Origin: Nocardiopsis sp. FIRDI 009
GTDB taxonomy: Bacteria; Actinomycetota; Actinomycetes; Streptosporangiales; Streptosporangiaceae
Reading direction: 5' to 3'
DNA: 64,000 nt
NCBI RefSeq assembly: GCF_003386285.1
Contig: NZ_QPNC01000001.1
Location: forward strand, 248,001 to 312,000
A program made the position numbers and the translations under genes. Positions 33,020-47,460 of this stretch are shown one piece after another. Each line of letters starts with the position of its first letter. Position 1 is the first letter of the stretch. The notes below the pieces were generated by a model. The model made no database searches, was not told where the DNA came from, and worked only from the letters and a program-made list of their open reading frames with translations.

Positions 33020-35014
33020 GTGAGCGACACCACCGAACTCCACACGGACGCGGCGGTCGACAGCAAAGCCACCACCGGCGCCTCCGGAGCGGAGGCCGGC
33101 GACACCGCGTCATCGGGAGCGTCGGCGTCGTCGCGGTCCCGAGCGGCCACGCGCGGGACCGGGCTCGCCGCCCAGAAGCTCCCCGAGCTGCAGAAGCTCG
33201 CGTCGAGCATGGGCATCACCGGTGCGGGGCGCATGCGTAAGAGCGACGTCATCGCCGCGATCGAGGCCAAGCAGGGCGGCCCCGTCGCCGCGCCGCCGAA
33301 GGCCAAATCCGCGAAGAAGGCCGATGCGGAGCCCGAGGCCGGTAAGGTCGAGTCAACCGACGGCCAAGCCAAGACCACGACCTCCGCGACGTCGGACAAC
33401 GGCGACACCGCACGGACGGGTGCGGGTGAGCGGCCGTCGGGCCAGGCCGTGGCCGAATCTCAGGGTGGGCGGGGCGACAAGCCGTCCCGCAGCCGCCGTT
33501 CGTCCCGCAGGCGCGGAGACGAGTCCGGTGAACAGCCCCGATCGGCGGACGGCACCGACTCCACAACCTCCGCGAGCAGCGTGACCAAGACATCCAGCAC
33601 CCCCCAGAAGAACGGCCCCGACACCTCCGAGGACCGTGAGCCGAGGTCCGGGCAGGGTCGTGAGCGCCAGCGCAACCGCCGCAACCGCAACCGCGGCGGT
33701 GACGACCAGAGCAACACCGGCGCCCAGCAGGGCGGTGGCGGCCAGAACCAGGGCCGCGGCGGCGGTGACGACGACGACTTCGGCGGCGGTGGCGGCCGCA
33801 GGCGGGGCCGCCGCCGGGACCGCCGGGACCGCCGCGGACGCGGCGGCGGCCAGGACCAGGAGCCGGTGATCGGCGACGACGACGTCCTGCTGCCGGTCGC
33901 GGGCATCCTCGACATCCTGGACAACTACGCGTTCGTCCGGACCACCGGCTACCTGCCCGGGCAGAGCGACGTCTACGTCTCCCTCGCCCAGGTGCGCAAG
34001 CACGGCCTGCGCAAGGGCGACCACATCATCGGTGCGGTCCGCCAGCCGCGCGAGGGCGAGCGCCGGGAGAAGTTCAACGCCCTGGTGCGCCTGGACTCGG
34101 TCAACGGGATGTCCCCCGACCAGGCCAAGGGGCGGCAGGAGTTCTCCAAGCTCGTCCCGCTCTACCCGCAGGAGCGGCTGCGCCTGGAGACCGAGCCGAA
34201 CGTTCTCACCACGCGCATCATCGACCTCGTCGCGCCCATCGGCAAGGGGCAGCGCGGCCTGATCGTCTCGCCGCCCAAGGCCGGTAAGACGATGGTGATG
34301 CAGGCGATCGCCAACGCCATCACCGAGAACAACCCCGAGTGCTACCTCATGGTGATCCTGGTCGACGAGCGGCCCGAGGAAGTCACCGACATGCAGCGCA
34401 CGGTCAAGGGCGAGGTCATCCACTCGACCTTCGACCGCCCGGCCGAGGACCACACGGTCGTCGCCGACCTGGCCATCGAGCGGGCCAAGCGGCTCGTGGA
34501 GATGGGCATGGACGTCGTCGTCCTGCTGGACTCCATCACCCGTCTGGGCCGCGCCTACAACCTGGCCGCCCCGGCCAGCGGGCGCATCATGTCCGGTGGT
34601 GTGGACTCCACGGCGCTGTACCCGCCCAAGCGCTTCTTCGGCGCCGCCCGCAACATCGAGGGCGGCGGATCGCTCACCATCCTGGCGACCGCGCTGGTGG
34701 AGACCGGCTCGCGCGCCGACGAGGTGATCTTCGAGGAGTTCAAGGGCACCGGCAACATGGAGCTCAAGCTCAACCGGGGTCTGGCCGACAAGCGGATCTT
34801 CCCGGCCGTCGACGTCGACGCCTCCAGCACCCGCAAGGAGGAGATCCTGATGTCGCGCGAGGAGCTGAACGTCGTCTGGAAGCTCCGCCGGGTGCTGCAC
34901 GCGCTCGACACCCAGCAGGCCATCGAGCTGCTGCTGGAGAAGATGCGCGAGTCCAAGAGCAATGCCGAGTTCCTGATGCAGGTGCAGCAGACCACCGTCG
35001 GCCCCGAACGCTAG
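33020..35014 (+). CDS. rho: transcription termination factor Rho with a large N-terminal insertion
   Basis: A 664-residue hexameric RNA-dependent ATPase helicase. Residues 45-80 are the Rho N-terminal SAP-like domain (LPELQKLASSMGI). Residues 85-290 form a disordered, Ser/Thr/Gln then Arg/Gly/Asp-rich insertion with GGGGQNQGRGGG-like tracts. The cold-shock-like RNA-binding domain starts near 295 (VAGILDILDNYAFVRT). Walker A is SPPKAGKTMV (about 417), Walker B is VVVLLDSITRLGRAYN (about 500), and the Q/R loops follow. The insertion is typical of actinobacterial Rho and probably adds RNA binding. The GTG at 33020 follows GGAAGGA. A terminator hairpin follows the gene. Confidence 0.96.
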   Translation: MSDTTELHTDAAVDSKATTGASGAEAGDTASSGASASSRSRAATRGTGLAAQKLPELQKLASSMGITGAGRMRKSDVIAAIEAKQGGPVAAPPKAKSAKKADAEPEAGKVESTDGQAKTTTSATSDNGDTARTGAGERPSGQAVAESQGGRGDKPSRSRRSSRRRGDESGEQPRSADGTDSTTSASSVTKTSSTPQKNGPDTSEDREPRSGQGRERQRNRRNRNRGGDDQSNTGAQQGGGGQNQGRGGGDDDDFGGGGGRRRGRRRDRRDRRGRGGGQDQEPVIGDDDVLLPVAGILDILDNYAFVRTTGYLPGQSDVYVSLAQVRKHGLRKGDHIIGAVRQPREGERREKFNALVRLDSVNGMSPDQAKGRQEFSKLVPLYPQERLRLETEPNVLTTRIIDLVAPIGKGQRGLIVSPPKAGKTMVMQAIANAITENNPECYLMVILVDERPEEVTDMQRTVKGEVIHSTFDRPAEDHTVVADLAIERAKRLVEMGMDVVVLLDSITRLGRAYNLAAPASGRIMSGGVDSTALYPPKRFFGAARNIEGGGSLTILATALVETGSRADEVIFEEFKGTGNMELKLNRGLADKRIFPAVDVDASSTRKEEILMSREELNVVWKLRRVLHALDTQQAIELLLEKMRESKSNAEFLMQVQQTTVGPER

Positions 35015-35032
35015 ACGCGGCGTCCGCGCGTG

Positions 35033-35065
35033 ACGGCCCCCACCCGCCCGGCGGGAGGGGGCCGT
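35033..35065 (+). terminator. hairpin terminator after rho
   Basis: ACGGCCCCC (35033-35041) pairs with GGGGGCCGT (35057-35065), with CCCGCC/GGCGGG pairing inside. There is no T-tract. Confidence 0.7.
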
Positions 35066-35302
35066 TCGCCGTGGGTCGGAGTCCTCCGCGTCCCCGAGGG
35101 AGGGAATGGACACTGGTCCCGGGAGCGTTGAGGGTCTGGCAGACTGGTAACCGGGACCGGCCCGCCCCTCCGCGAGGGGCCCGCCACCCGACCACCTGGA
35201 TCTACGCGGCACCGGTTCGCGCATGGCCCACGACGAACGCGCCACCCCCGCGGGTGGTGCGCCTGGCATGCGTCCGGCGGTCGCCCTAACGAGGAGACAC
35301 AC

Positions 35303-35512
35303 ATGAAGGCCGACATCCACCCCGAATACGTGCCGACTGAGGTGACCTGCACCTGTGGGGCGCACTTCATCACCCGTAGCACCATCACCGAGGGCAAGCT
35401 GCGCGCCGACGTGTGCTCCGAGTGCCACCCGTTCTACACCGGTAAGCAGAAGATTCTGGACACCGGTGGCCGGGTCGCCCGCTTCGAGAAGCGCTTCGGC
35501 AAGCGCAAGTAG
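35303..35512 (+). CDS. rpmE: 50S ribosomal protein L31 (zinc-binding form)
   Basis: A 69-residue ribosomal protein of the large-subunit central protuberance. It is the C+ form: CTCGAHF and [12 protein letters not shown] provide the zinc-ligand set, and FEKRFGKRK closes the protein. The ATG has GAGGAG 9 nt upstream. It sits in the conserved rho-rpmE-prfA order. No zinc-free paralogue is in the window. Confidence 0.97.
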   Translation: MKADIHPEYVPTEVTCTCGAHFITRSTITEGKLRADVCSECHPFYTGKQKILDTGGRVARFEKRFGKRK

Positions 35513-35618
35513 CGCCGCCCGCGCTCCCGTGGCGCCGCCCCGCGCGGTCGGCGCCACGGGACGGGTCCATCCCCGAACGGGGAGCGGTGAGGCGAGGCGA
35601 ACGAAACAAGACGGGGAC

Positions 35619-36698
35619 GTGGCGGAAGTGAAGCTGGACGATCTTCTGGGGGAGTACTACGAGCTGGAACAGCAGCTCGCGGACCCCGAGGTGCACGCTG
35701 ACCAGAATCAGGCGCGCACCCTGGGCAAGCGATACTCGCAGCTCACCCCCATCATCGAGGCCTACCGGGCGCTCAAGGGGATCGAGAGCGACATCGAGGC
35801 CGCGCGCGAGCTCGCCGCCGAGGACCCGTCCTTCGCCGAGGAGGCCGACCGGCTGACCCAGGAGGCCGAGGACCTCACCGAGCGGCTGCGCTACCTGCTC
35901 ATCCCGCGCGACGCCGCCGACGACAAGAACCTCATCATGGAGGTCAAGGCGGGCGAGGGCGGCGAGGAGTCCGCGCTGTTCGCCGGCGACCTCGTCCGCA
36001 TGTACCTGCGCTACGCCGAGCGCCAGGGGTGGAAGACCGAGATCATCGACGCCACCCACTCCGACCTGGGCGGGTACAAGGACATCACGATCGCCTTCAA
36101 GAACAAGGGCACCCCCGAGCCCGGCACGGGCGTGTGGCCGATGCTCAAGTTCGAGGGCGGCGTGCACCGCGTCCAGCGCGTGCCGGTCACCGAGTCCCAG
36201 GGCCGCATCCACACCTCCGCGGCCGGTGTGCTCGTCGTCCCCGAGGCCGAGGAGATCGAGGTCGACATCCAGGACAAGGACCTGCGGATCGACGTCTACC
36301 GCTCCTCCGGGCCCGGCGGCCAGAGCGTCAACACCACCGACTCCGCGGTCCGCATCACCCACATCCCGACCGGCATCGTGGCCTCCTGCCAGAACGAGAA
36401 GAGCCAGCTCCAGAACAAGGAGCAGGCCATGCGCATCCTGCGCGCCCGCCTCTACGCCGAGGCCCAGGCCAGCGCGGACGCCGAGGCCGCCGCCGAGCGC
36501 AAGAGCCAGGTCCGCACCGTCGACCGGTCCGAGCGCGTGCGCACCTACAACTTCCCGGAGAACCGCATCTCCGACCACCGCGTCGGCTACAAGGCCTACA
36601 ACCTCGACCAGGTCCTCGACGGGGAGCTGGACGGGGTCATCAGGGCCCTGGTGGACGCCGACACCAAGGAAAGGCTCGAAGCGGCCCAGTCATCATGA
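35619..36698 (+). CDS. prfA: peptide chain release factor 1
   Basis: A 359-residue class I release factor that reads UAA and UAG. Residues 1-100 are the helical domain. The PxT recognition motif appears as RVPVTESQG near residue 190, and GGQ is in [17 protein letters not shown] near 233, where PrmC methylates Gln. The GTG at 35619 ([16 protein letters not shown]) was chosen because the family start follows directly; upstream frame is spacer. The stop overlaps the prmC ATG in ATGA. Confidence 0.96.
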   Translation: MAEVKLDDLLGEYYELEQQLADPEVHADQNQARTLGKRYSQLTPIIEAYRALKGIESDIEAARELAAEDPSFAEEADRLTQEAEDLTERLRYLLIPRDAADDKNLIMEVKAGEGGEESALFAGDLVRMYLRYAERQGWKTEIIDATHSDLGGYKDITIAFKNKGTPEPGTGVWPMLKFEGGVHRVQRVPVTESQGRIHTSAAGVLVVPEAEEIEVDIQDKDLRIDVYRSSGPGGQSVNTTDSAVRITHIPTGIVASCQNEKSQLQNKEQAMRILRARLYAEAQASADAEAAAERKSQVRTVDRSERVRTYNFPENRISDHRVGYKAYNLDQVLDGELDGVIRALVDADTKERLEAAQSS

Positions 36699-37558
36699 AC
36701 TTCCTGCTCGACGAGGTCGCCCGCGCGACACTGAGGCTCGCGGAGGCGGGTGTGGCATCGCCTCGCACGGACGCCGAGGAGCTCGCGGCGTTCGTCCACG
36801 GTGTCCGTCGAGGGGAACTGCACACGGTGCGCGACGCCGACTTCGACGCCCGGTACTGGGAGTGCGTCGCCCGCCGCGAGGCCCGCGAGCCGCTCCAGCA
36901 CATCACCGGCCGCGCCTACTTCCGCTACCTGGAACTCCAGGTGGGACCGGGGGTGTTCGTCCCCCGTCCGGAGACCGAGATCATGGTCGACTGGGCCATC
37001 GACACGCTGCGCGCCATGGACGTCGCCGACCCGCTCGTCGTCGACCTGGGCACCGGCTCCGGCGCGATCGCGATCTCCATCGCCCAGGAGGTCCCGCGCT
37101 CGCGCGTGCACACGGTCGAGATCGACCCCGTCGCCCTGGACTGGGCCCGCCGCAACATCGACGCCAGCGGCCACGCCGACCGGGTCACCTCCCACTTCGG
37201 CGACATGCGCACCGCCCTGACCGAGCTCAACGGCCGTGTCGACCTGCTCATCAGCAACCCGCCGTACGTGCCCACCCGGGAGGCGGACGGCATCCCGCCC
37301 GAGGTGCGCGACTACGACCCGGCCCCGGCCCTGTGGTCCGGCGAGGACGGTCTCGACATGATCCGCGACCTGGAGGCGGTCGGCCGCCGCCTGCTGCGTC
37401 CCGGCGGCGCGATGGCCGTCGAGCACCACGACGGCCAGGGCATCGACATCCCGTGGCTGTTCCCCGAGGACAAGGGATGGCGCGACGTCCTCAACCGCAA
37501 GGACATGGCCAGGCGCGACCGCTTCGTGGTCATGCGCCGCGCCGACGAGGACGGCTAG
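36695..37558 (+). CDS. prmC: release factor glutamine methyltransferase
   Basis: A 287-residue SAM-dependent enzyme that methylates the GGQ glutamine of release factors, the product of the gene just upstream. The SAM-binding motif is [16 protein letters not shown] (about residue 113) and the catalytic NPPY is at about 188 ([12 protein letters not shown]). FVPRPETE precedes the SAM domain. The ATG at 36695 overlaps the prfA stop (ATGA), so synthesis is coupled. Repeat copy C starts at its TAG stop. Confidence 0.96.
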   Translation: MNFLLDEVARATLRLAEAGVASPRTDAEELAAFVHGVRRGELHTVRDADFDARYWECVARREAREPLQHITGRAYFRYLELQVGPGVFVPRPETEIMVDWAIDTLRAMDVADPLVVDLGTGSGAIAISIAQEVPRSRVHTVEIDPVALDWARRNIDASGHADRVTSHFGDMRTALTELNGRVDLLISNPPYVPTREADGIPPEVRDYDPAPALWSGEDGLDMIRDLEAVGRRLLRPGGAMAVEHHDGQGIDIPWLFPEDKGWRDVLNRKDMARRDRFVVMRRADEDG

Positions 37559-37700
37559 GCTGTGTGTGCTCCGGTCCTCCGCTCGGCTTCGGACCGTGTT
37601 CGGGCGCCCGAGGGGCCAGGTGTCCTCACCCCCGGTCGCGCCCGTCGCTCGTTCCTCGCTCGTGGCCTGCCCCGTCCCGCGGACGCCCGGCGTCGACCGA
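37556..37700 (+). repeat. interspersed intergenic repeat, copy C
   Basis: It begins at the prmC stop (TAGGCTGTG) and continues with GGTCCTCCGC, GGACCGTGTTCGGGCGCCCG and TCGCTCGTTCCTCGCTCG, matching the minus strand of copy A. It fills most of the gap to tsaC. Confidence 0.75.
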
Positions 37701-37749
37701 ACGAGACCTCCGCCCCCATCCGACCCGCTTGAGAATGAGGTGAACGCTG

Positions 37750-38592
37750 GTGAGCCGCATCTACGACTGCTCGGACGAGGCCGCCCGCAAGGACGGCATC
37801 GCCGACGCCGCGTCCGCGGTACGCCGAGGCGAGCTCGTCGTCCTGCCGACCGACACCGTGTACGGCATCGGTACCGATGCCTTCAGCCCGACGGCGGTCG
37901 CGGGCCTGCTCGCCACCAAGGGGCGCGGCCGTGACATGCCGCCGCCCGTGCTGGTCGGTTCGATGCGCGCGGCCACGGCGCTGGTGGAGGACTTCGGCAA
38001 CCACGGCCGGGACCTGATGGAGGAGTTCTGGCCCGGCCCGCTGACCCTCGTGTGCACCGCGACCCCCAGCCTGAACTGGGACCTGGGCGACACCAAGGGC
38101 ACCGTGGCCATCCGCATGCCCATGGACCCGGTCGCCCTGGAGCTGCTCAAGGAGGTCGGGCCGATGGCCGTGAGCAGTGCCAACAAGTCCGGCCAGCCCG
38201 CCGCCTCCCGGGTGGAGGAGGCGATCGAGCAGCTCGGTGAGGAGGACATCGCGGTCTACCTCGACGGCGGCGTGAGCGAGTCGCCGGTCGCCTCCACGAT
38301 CGTCGACCTCACCTACGCGGTCCCGCGCGTGCTGCGCTCCGGCTCCATCACCATCGAACAGCTACGCGGAGTGTGCGGCACCGTCATCGGTGAGCTGCGC
38401 AAGGGGCGGACCAAGCCGAAGAAGGACGAGGAGGAGAAGACCTCCGAGACGGCCGAGGCCCCCACGACCTCCGAGGAGACGAAGGCCCCCGCCGCCGAGG
38501 CGGCCCAGACCCCGGCGGACTCCGGACCCACCGGCTCCGACGCGGCCGCGGAGGGCGGCCGGACCGCGGACGGCGACCGCTCCGAGAGCTAG
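37750..38592 (+). CDS. tsaC: L-threonylcarbamoyladenylate synthase (Sua5/YwlC/TsaC family)
   Basis: A 280-residue enzyme that makes threonylcarbamoyl-AMP for tRNA t6A37. LPTDTVYGIGTDA, TKGRGRDMPPPVLV (KxR motif), PGPLTLV and SSANKSGQPAA are the family motifs, all within residues 1-205. Residues 215-280 are a Lys/Glu then Ala/Pro/Thr-rich tail with no Sua5 domain, a disordered extension of unknown role. The GTG start has GAGGTGA 7 nt upstream. It follows prmC with only repeat copy C between. Confidence 0.93.
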   Translation: MSRIYDCSDEAARKDGIADAASAVRRGELVVLPTDTVYGIGTDAFSPTAVAGLLATKGRGRDMPPPVLVGSMRAATALVEDFGNHGRDLMEEFWPGPLTLVCTATPSLNWDLGDTKGTVAIRMPMDPVALELLKEVGPMAVSSANKSGQPAASRVEEAIEQLGEEDIAVYLDGGVSESPVASTIVDLTYAVPRVLRSGSITIEQLRGVCGTVIGELRKGRTKPKKDEEEKTSETAEAPTTSEETKAPAAEAAQTPADSGPTGSDAAAEGGRTADGDRSES

Positions 38593-38604
38593 AGGGGTCC
38601 GGAC

Positions 38605-39771
38605 GTGCGGGAGTACGCACTCACCTTCGTCATCGCCGCCGCGGTGACCTACCTCCTCGTCCCGTTGGTGCGGCGCGGCGCGATCTGGTTCGGGGCCACG
38701 CCACCGGTCCGCGACCGCGACGTGCACACCGAACCCATCCCGCGCCTCGGCGGGATCGCCATCTACGGCGGTTTCGCCGCGGCGCTGCTGATCTCCGCGC
38801 AGCTGCCGCACCTGCAGAACGTCTTCGTCGCCCACACCTGGCGCGGGCTGCTGCTGGCGGGCGGGCTGATCACGATCATCGGGATCATCGACGACCGCTG
38901 GGGCATGGACGCGCTCAGCAAGCTGGCGGGACAGGTCGCCGCCGCCGGGATCCTCGTGTCGCAGGGGGTGCAGCTTCTGTGGCTGCCGTTGCCCGGGACC
39001 CAGCTGTCCCTGGGGCCGTGGCTGGGCGCGATGATCTCGGTCCTGCTCATCGTGGTGACCATCAACGCGGTGAACTTCGCCGACGGACTGGACGGGCTGG
39101 CGGCGGGGATCGTCGGTATCTCGTCCCTGGCCTTCTTCGCCTACTACTACGTGGTCGCGGTGGACCAGGGCTTCGTCCGCCAGTCCTACCCGGCGATGAT
39201 CGCGATCATCCTGGCGGGCACGTGTGTGGGCTTCCTCTTCCACAACTTCCACCCGGCCCGGGTGTTCATGGGCGACACCGGCTCGATGCTGCTCGGGCTG
39301 CTGCTCACGTCGATCACCATCACGGTGACCGGCCAGTTCGACGCCAACACCGCCCGGGAGGAGTTCAACTCCTCGGGCCTGGTGGTCTTCCTGCCCATCC
39401 TGCTCCCGCTGCTGGTCATCGCCCTGCCCCTGGCCGACCTGGTGCTGGCGGTGCTGCGGCGCACCCTGGCGGGCAAGTCGCCGTTCGCCCCCGACCGCGG
39501 CCACCTGCACCACCGTCTGCTGGACATGGGGCACAGCCATGTGCGCGCGGTGCTCCTGATGTACCTGTGGGCCGGAATCGTCGCCTTCGCCTCGGTGTCG
39601 CTGTCCATCTTCGACTCACCCGCGATCGTCCTGTCGGTGACCGCCCTCGTCGCCACCTGCGCGGTCGGACTCATCGCGCTGCCGCGACTGCGCCGCCGCG
39701 GTCTGCTTCCGTGGGGCGGCCGACGGAGGGTCGCGGCGACGAAGAATCACCATCCGATATCCGATGAATGA
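38605..39771 (+). CDS. polyprenyl-phosphate sugar-phosphotransferase (WecA/MraY superfamily)
   Basis: A 388-residue integral membrane enzyme with about 10-11 helices that moves a sugar-1-phosphate from a UDP-sugar to a polyprenyl phosphate. Cytosolic loops carry IPRLGGIAIYGGF, GIIDDRWGMD (Mg-binding DD), NFADGLDGLAAG, FMGDTGSMLLG (catalytic Asp) and HLHHRLLDMGHSH (WecA-type His motif, not MraY). It therefore probably primes arabinogalactan, teichoic acid or other wall-polymer synthesis. It starts 12 nt after tsaC, and a gap of 226 bp leads to atpI. Confidence 0.92.
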   Translation: MREYALTFVIAAAVTYLLVPLVRRGAIWFGATPPVRDRDVHTEPIPRLGGIAIYGGFAAALLISAQLPHLQNVFVAHTWRGLLLAGGLITIIGIIDDRWGMDALSKLAGQVAAAGILVSQGVQLLWLPLPGTQLSLGPWLGAMISVLLIVVTINAVNFADGLDGLAAGIVGISSLAFFAYYYVVAVDQGFVRQSYPAMIAIILAGTCVGFLFHNFHPARVFMGDTGSMLLGLLLTSITITVTGQFDANTAREEFNSSGLVVFLPILLPLLVIALPLADLVLAVLRRTLAGKSPFAPDRGHLHHRLLDMGHSHVRAVLLMYLWAGIVAFASVSLSIFDSPAIVLSVTALVATCAVGLIALPRLRRRGLLPWGGRRRVAATKNHHPISDE

Positions 39772-39900
39772 AGGAACGGTCACGCGTCGGATCGGCCTTC
39801 CCCAAGCGCGGTGTCTGTGACCTGCGATGTCGGATGTGGGGTCTGGTGTGGTGAAGGTGACATCAGTCCCGGAAAGCGCCCGTACAAGGGCCTTCGTACG

Positions 39901-39921
39901 GCGTTAAGGGTGCGTTAAGGA
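39901..39921. repeat. short direct repeat upstream of the atp operon
   Basis: GCGTTAAGG occurs at 39901-39909 and again at 39912-39920. The 11-bp spacing is one helical turn, so this could be a regulator or nucleoid-protein contact site. Confidence 0.3.
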
Positions 39922-39946
39922 ACCCCGGGATTCGGCACCAAAAACC

Positions 39947-39964
39947 TTGTGATAGCTTTCACGA
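39947..39964. promoter_or_regulatory. CRP/FNR-like palindrome upstream of the atp operon
   Basis: TTGTGA-TAGCTT-TCACGA differs at one position from the ideal TGTGA-N6-TCACA CRP site. It lies 33 nt before the atpI start. In mycobacteria the atp operon is CRP-controlled, so cAMP or energy-state control is plausible here. Confidence 0.45.
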
Positions 39965-39997
39965 GCAGGATCCCACTGAACCCCACGGAGCTTTGTC

Positions 39998-40438
39998 ATG
40001 CAGGAACACGACGCCCGGATTCTCCGCGGCGCCGCGCTTCCGACTGCCGTCGTCGGCGTGGTCGCGCTGATCGTCGGTGTCGCTCTGGCCGGGACCCAGG
40101 GCCTGTTCGGTGCGCTGTTCGGCGTGGCGCTGGTCATCGGCGCCTTCGCCATCTCGGCCTTCGTCATCTCCTGGACCGGCGGTCGGCGACCGGAACTGCT
40201 GCTCCCCGTGGCGTTCCTGGTCTACACGACCAAGCTCGGTATCCTGCTGGCCATCCTCCTCCTGTTCAGGGGCACCACGGCCCTGGACACGACCGTCTTC
40301 GGGTGGACGGCGCTCGCCTGTGTCATCGCGTGGCTCGCGGCCCAGGCCGTGGCCATCAAGCGGAGCAAGCAGCCGACCATCGTCCCCGAGGGGGAACAGG
40401 ACGAGGCCACCGCCGAGGACAGTGGGGTACACCAGTGA
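39998..40438 (+). CDS. atpI: ATP synthase operon membrane protein I
   Basis: A 146-residue protein with four hydrophobic segments (about 14-30, 38-58, 68-90 and 98-116) and a Glu/Asp-rich cytosolic tail. This is the actinobacterial AtpI type, preceding the Fo genes. AtpI-like proteins assist assembly of the c-ring or Mg2+ supply and are not part of the final complex. The ATG follows GGAG by 8 nt. It is the first gene of the ATP synthase operon, just below the CRP-like site. Confidence 0.85.
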   Translation: MQEHDARILRGAALPTAVVGVVALIVGVALAGTQGLFGALFGVALVIGAFAISAFVISWTGGRRPELLLPVAFLVYTTKLGILLAILLLFRGTTALDTTVFGWTALACVIAWLAAQAVAIKRSKQPTIVPEGEQDEATAEDSGVHQ

Positions 40439-40498
40439 ACCCGCGCGGGCGGGGTGGTGTGCGCAGCCCGCTGACCTACTGCTATCTTCCGGAGCGAG

Positions 40499-40714
40499 AT
40501 GAACGAGAACCGAAAAGGGGACGACGGGGAACCGTCCACCCCGAACGGCACGACTCTCGTCTCGTATCTGCTGGGGGGCCTCGCCTTCTGGGGCGGCGTG
40601 GGCTGGGTCGCCGACTGGGCACTGGGCTTCTCCGCCCTGTTCCTGCCCGTCGGACTGGTCGTCGGCCTGGTCGGCGGGATCTACCTCATCTACGCCCAGC
40701 ATGTCCGGTCCTGA
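40499..40714 (+). CDS. small AtpZ/AtpI-family membrane protein
   Basis: A 71-residue protein with two helices (about 20-38 and 45-66) joined by a short polar turn (DWALG). GGLAFWGGVGWVADWALG and GLVGGIYLIYAQH match the AtpZ/AtpI pattern. It lies between atpI and atpB in the operon, so it is a probable assembly factor. CTTCCGGAGCGAG upstream gives a good ribosome site. Confidence 0.82.
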   Translation: MNENRKGDDGEPSTPNGTTLVSYLLGGLAFWGGVGWVADWALGFSALFLPVGLVVGLVGGIYLIYAQHVRS

Positions 40715-40807
40715 CCGAACATCGAGGTGCGCCCGCCCGCGCTCGGCGCGGCACCGTACCGAACACAACCCTGAGGATTGAGTTGCGTCACGACGAAAGG
40801 GATCGCC

Positions 40808-42561
<1,754 letters not shown>

Positions 42562-42562
<1 letters not shown>

Positions 42563-43383
42563 TGCGTGGTATCAGCCGTACCTCCCTGGCTGAGGTGACC
42601 CGGCGCCTGGACGAGAACGTCCTGGCGTCGGCCGACGCCGGTCAGTACGCGGTCTCCCTCGGCGGCGAGCTCTTCGAGGTCGTCGCCCTGCTCAGCGGCG
42701 AGCACTCGCTCCGCCGCTGGCTGGCGGACCAGTCCAACCCGGTCGAGAGCAAGACCGCCCTGGCCGGGCAGCTGCTGGAGAACAAGGTGTCGCCGTCCAC
42801 GCTCATCGTGGTGGGCGACGTCGTCCAGCAGGACTGGTCCTCCGCGGCCGACATGGTCGAGGCCATCGAGCGCATGGGTGTGTACGCCACCGTCGCCTCC
42901 GTCGAGGGCACGCGCCTGGACGAGCTGGAGGACGAGCTGTTCCGCTTCCAGCGGATCGTCGTCGCCCAGCCGGACCTGCGCGCGGCGCTCACCCGCGAGG
43001 GTGCGGCCGTCGAGCAGCTGCGCTCGCTGGTGGAGAACCTGCTCTCGGGCAAGGTGAACTCCGCGACGCTGGTCCTGGTCAGCGAGGCGGTCACCCGTCC
43101 CAGGGGACGTACTCTGGAGCAGGCGCTCGAACACTTCGGGCAGCTGGTCGCCGAGCGGGCCCAGCGCTACGTCGCCGTGGTCCGCGCCGCGCACGCCCTG
43201 AGCGAGGCCCAGCAGGAGCGCCTGCGGGCCGTGCTCACCCGGAAGTACGGCCGCGACATCCACCTGAACATCGAGATCGTCCCCGAGGTCCTGGGTGGAC
43301 TGTCCATCCAGGTGGGTGACGAGGTCATCGACGACACCATCGCCGGGCGCATCGCTGAGGTCCAGCGCCGTCTGGCTGGCTGA
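42562..43383 (+). CDS. atpH: ATP synthase F1 subunit delta
   Basis: A 273-residue stator-to-F1 connector. It is longer than the roughly 180 residues of proteobacterial delta, with an extra about 90 N-terminal residues as in other actinobacteria. The C-terminal part contains AHALSEAQQERLRAVLTRKYG and a terminal beta element (GGLSIQVGDEVIDDTIAGRI), the family signature. It starts inside the atpF stop. Confidence 0.93.
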
Positions 43384-43455
43384 CACACGCGAACACGCAA
43401 GGCAAGCACGCACGGCGCCGGCCCGGCGCCATTTGAGAGCAAGGACAACGCAGAG

Positions 43456-45084
43456 ATGGCGGAGCTGACGATCCGGCCGGATGAGATCCGGGACGCGCTG
43501 CAGCGCTTCGTCCAGTCGTACGAGCCTGACGCCACCCGCGCGGAAGAGGTCGGAACCGTCACCTACTCCGGTGACGGCATCGCCCGCGTCGGTGGCCTTC
43601 CCTCGGCGATGGCGAACGAGCTGCTGAAGTTCGAGGACGGCACCCTGGGCCTGGCCCAGAACCTGGAGATCGGTGAGATCGGTGCTGTCGTGCTGGGCGA
43701 CTTCACCAACATCGAGGAGGGCCAGAAGGTGCGCCGCACCGGCCAGGTCCTCTCGGTGCCGGTGGGTGACAACTTCCTTGGCCGCGTGGTGGACCCCCTG
43801 GGCGCCCCCATCGACGGCAAGGGCGAGATCGAGACGACCGAGCGGCGTGAGCTGGAGCTCCAGGCCGCGACGGTGATGGAGCGCAAGCCGGTCCACGAGC
43901 CGCTCCAGACCGGTATCAAGGCGATCGACACCATGACCCCCGTCGGGCGCGGGCAGCGCCAGCTGGTCATCGGTGACCGCCAGACCGGTAAGACCGCGGT
44001 CTGCATCGACGCGATCATCAACCAGAAGGCCAACTGGGAGTCGGGCGACCCCGACAAGCAGGTGCGCTGCATCTACGTCGCGATCGGCCAGAAGGGCTCG
44101 ACGATCGCCGGTGTGCGCGGCGCCCTGGAGGAGGCCGGCGCGATGGAGTACACCACCATCGTCGCCGCTCCGGCCTCCGACCCCGCGGGCTTCAAGTACC
44201 TTGCCCCCTACACCGGTTCGGCCCTCGGCCAGCACTGGATGTACCAGGGCAAGCACGTCCTCATCGTCTTCGACGACCTGACCAAGCAGGCCGAGGCCTA
44301 CCGCGCCGTGTCCCTGCTGCTGCGCCGCCCGCCGGGCCGTGAGGCCTACCCGGGTGACGTCTTCTACCTGCACTCCCGTCTCCTGGAGCGCTGCGCCAAG
44401 CTCTCCGACGAGATGGGCAAGGGCTCGATGACCGCGCTGCCGATCATCGAGACCAAGGCGGGCGACGTCTCGGCGTACATCCCCACCAACGTCATCTCCA
44501 TCACCGACGGCCAGGTCTTCCTGGAGAGCGACCTGTTCAACCAGGGTCAGCGCCCGGCCATCAACGTCGGTGTCTCGGTCTCCCGTGTCGGTGGCGCGGC
44601 CCAGACCAAGGCGACCAAGAGCGTCTCCGGTACGCTCCGGCTCAGCCTGGCGCAGTACCGCGAGCTGGAGGCGTTCTCCGCCTTCGGCTCCGACCTGGAC
44701 GCGGTCTCCAAGCAGCAGCTGGAGCGCGGCGCCCGGATGATGGAGCTGCTCAAGCAGGGCCAGTACTCCCCGTTCTCCATGGAGAAGACGGTCGTGTCCA
44801 TCTGGGCCGGTACCACCGGCAAGCTGGACGACGTCCCGGTCGAGGACGTGCGCCGCTTCGAGGAGGACTTCCTGGCCTACGTCGACCGCGAGCACGCGGG
44901 CGTCCTCGCCAGCATCCGTGACAGCGGCAAGTTCGAGGACGAGGACAAGAAGGCCCTCGAAGGCGCCATCGAGAAGTTCAAGCAGGGCTTCAAGACCTCC
45001 GCCGGCACGATGCTGGGCGCCGAGGCGCTGGACGAGGAGAAGGTCGGCCAGGAGACCATCAAGGTCGCCAAGGGCGGGAAGTAA
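43456..45084 (+). CDS. atpA: ATP synthase F1 subunit alpha
   Basis: A 542-residue non-catalytic nucleotide-binding subunit of the alpha3beta3 hexamer. Walker A is GDRQTGKT at about residue 173 and the Walker B region is [11 protein letters not shown] near 277. The conserved [20 protein letters not shown] and SISVTDGQ-like stretch (ISITDGQVF) follow. The C-terminal extension ends VAKGGK. It is the third F1/stator gene in atpFHAGDC order. Confidence 0.97.
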   Translation: MAELTIRPDEIRDALQRFVQSYEPDATRAEEVGTVTYSGDGIARVGGLPSAMANELLKFEDGTLGLAQNLEIGEIGAVVLGDFTNIEEGQKVRRTGQVLSVPVGDNFLGRVVDPLGAPIDGKGEIETTERRELELQAATVMERKPVHEPLQTGIKAIDTMTPVGRGQRQLVIGDRQTGKTAVCIDAIINQKANWESGDPDKQVRCIYVAIGQKGSTIAGVRGALEEAGAMEYTTIVAAPASDPAGFKYLAPYTGSALGQHWMYQGKHVLIVFDDLTKQAEAYRAVSLLLRRPPGREAYPGDVFYLHSRLLERCAKLSDEMGKGSMTALPIIETKAGDVSAYIPTNVISITDGQVFLESDLFNQGQRPAINVGVSVSRVGGAAQTKATKSVSGTLRLSLAQYRELEAFSAFGSDLDAVSKQQLERGARMMELLKQGQYSPFSMEKTVVSIWAGTTGKLDDVPVEDVRRFEEDFLAYVDREHAGVLASIRDSGKFEDEDKKALEGAIEKFKQGFKTSAGTMLGAEALDEEKVGQETIKVAKGGK

Positions 45085-45087
45085 CCC

Positions 45088-47450
<2,363 letters not shown>

Positions 47451-47460
47451 TTGTTCTTGC

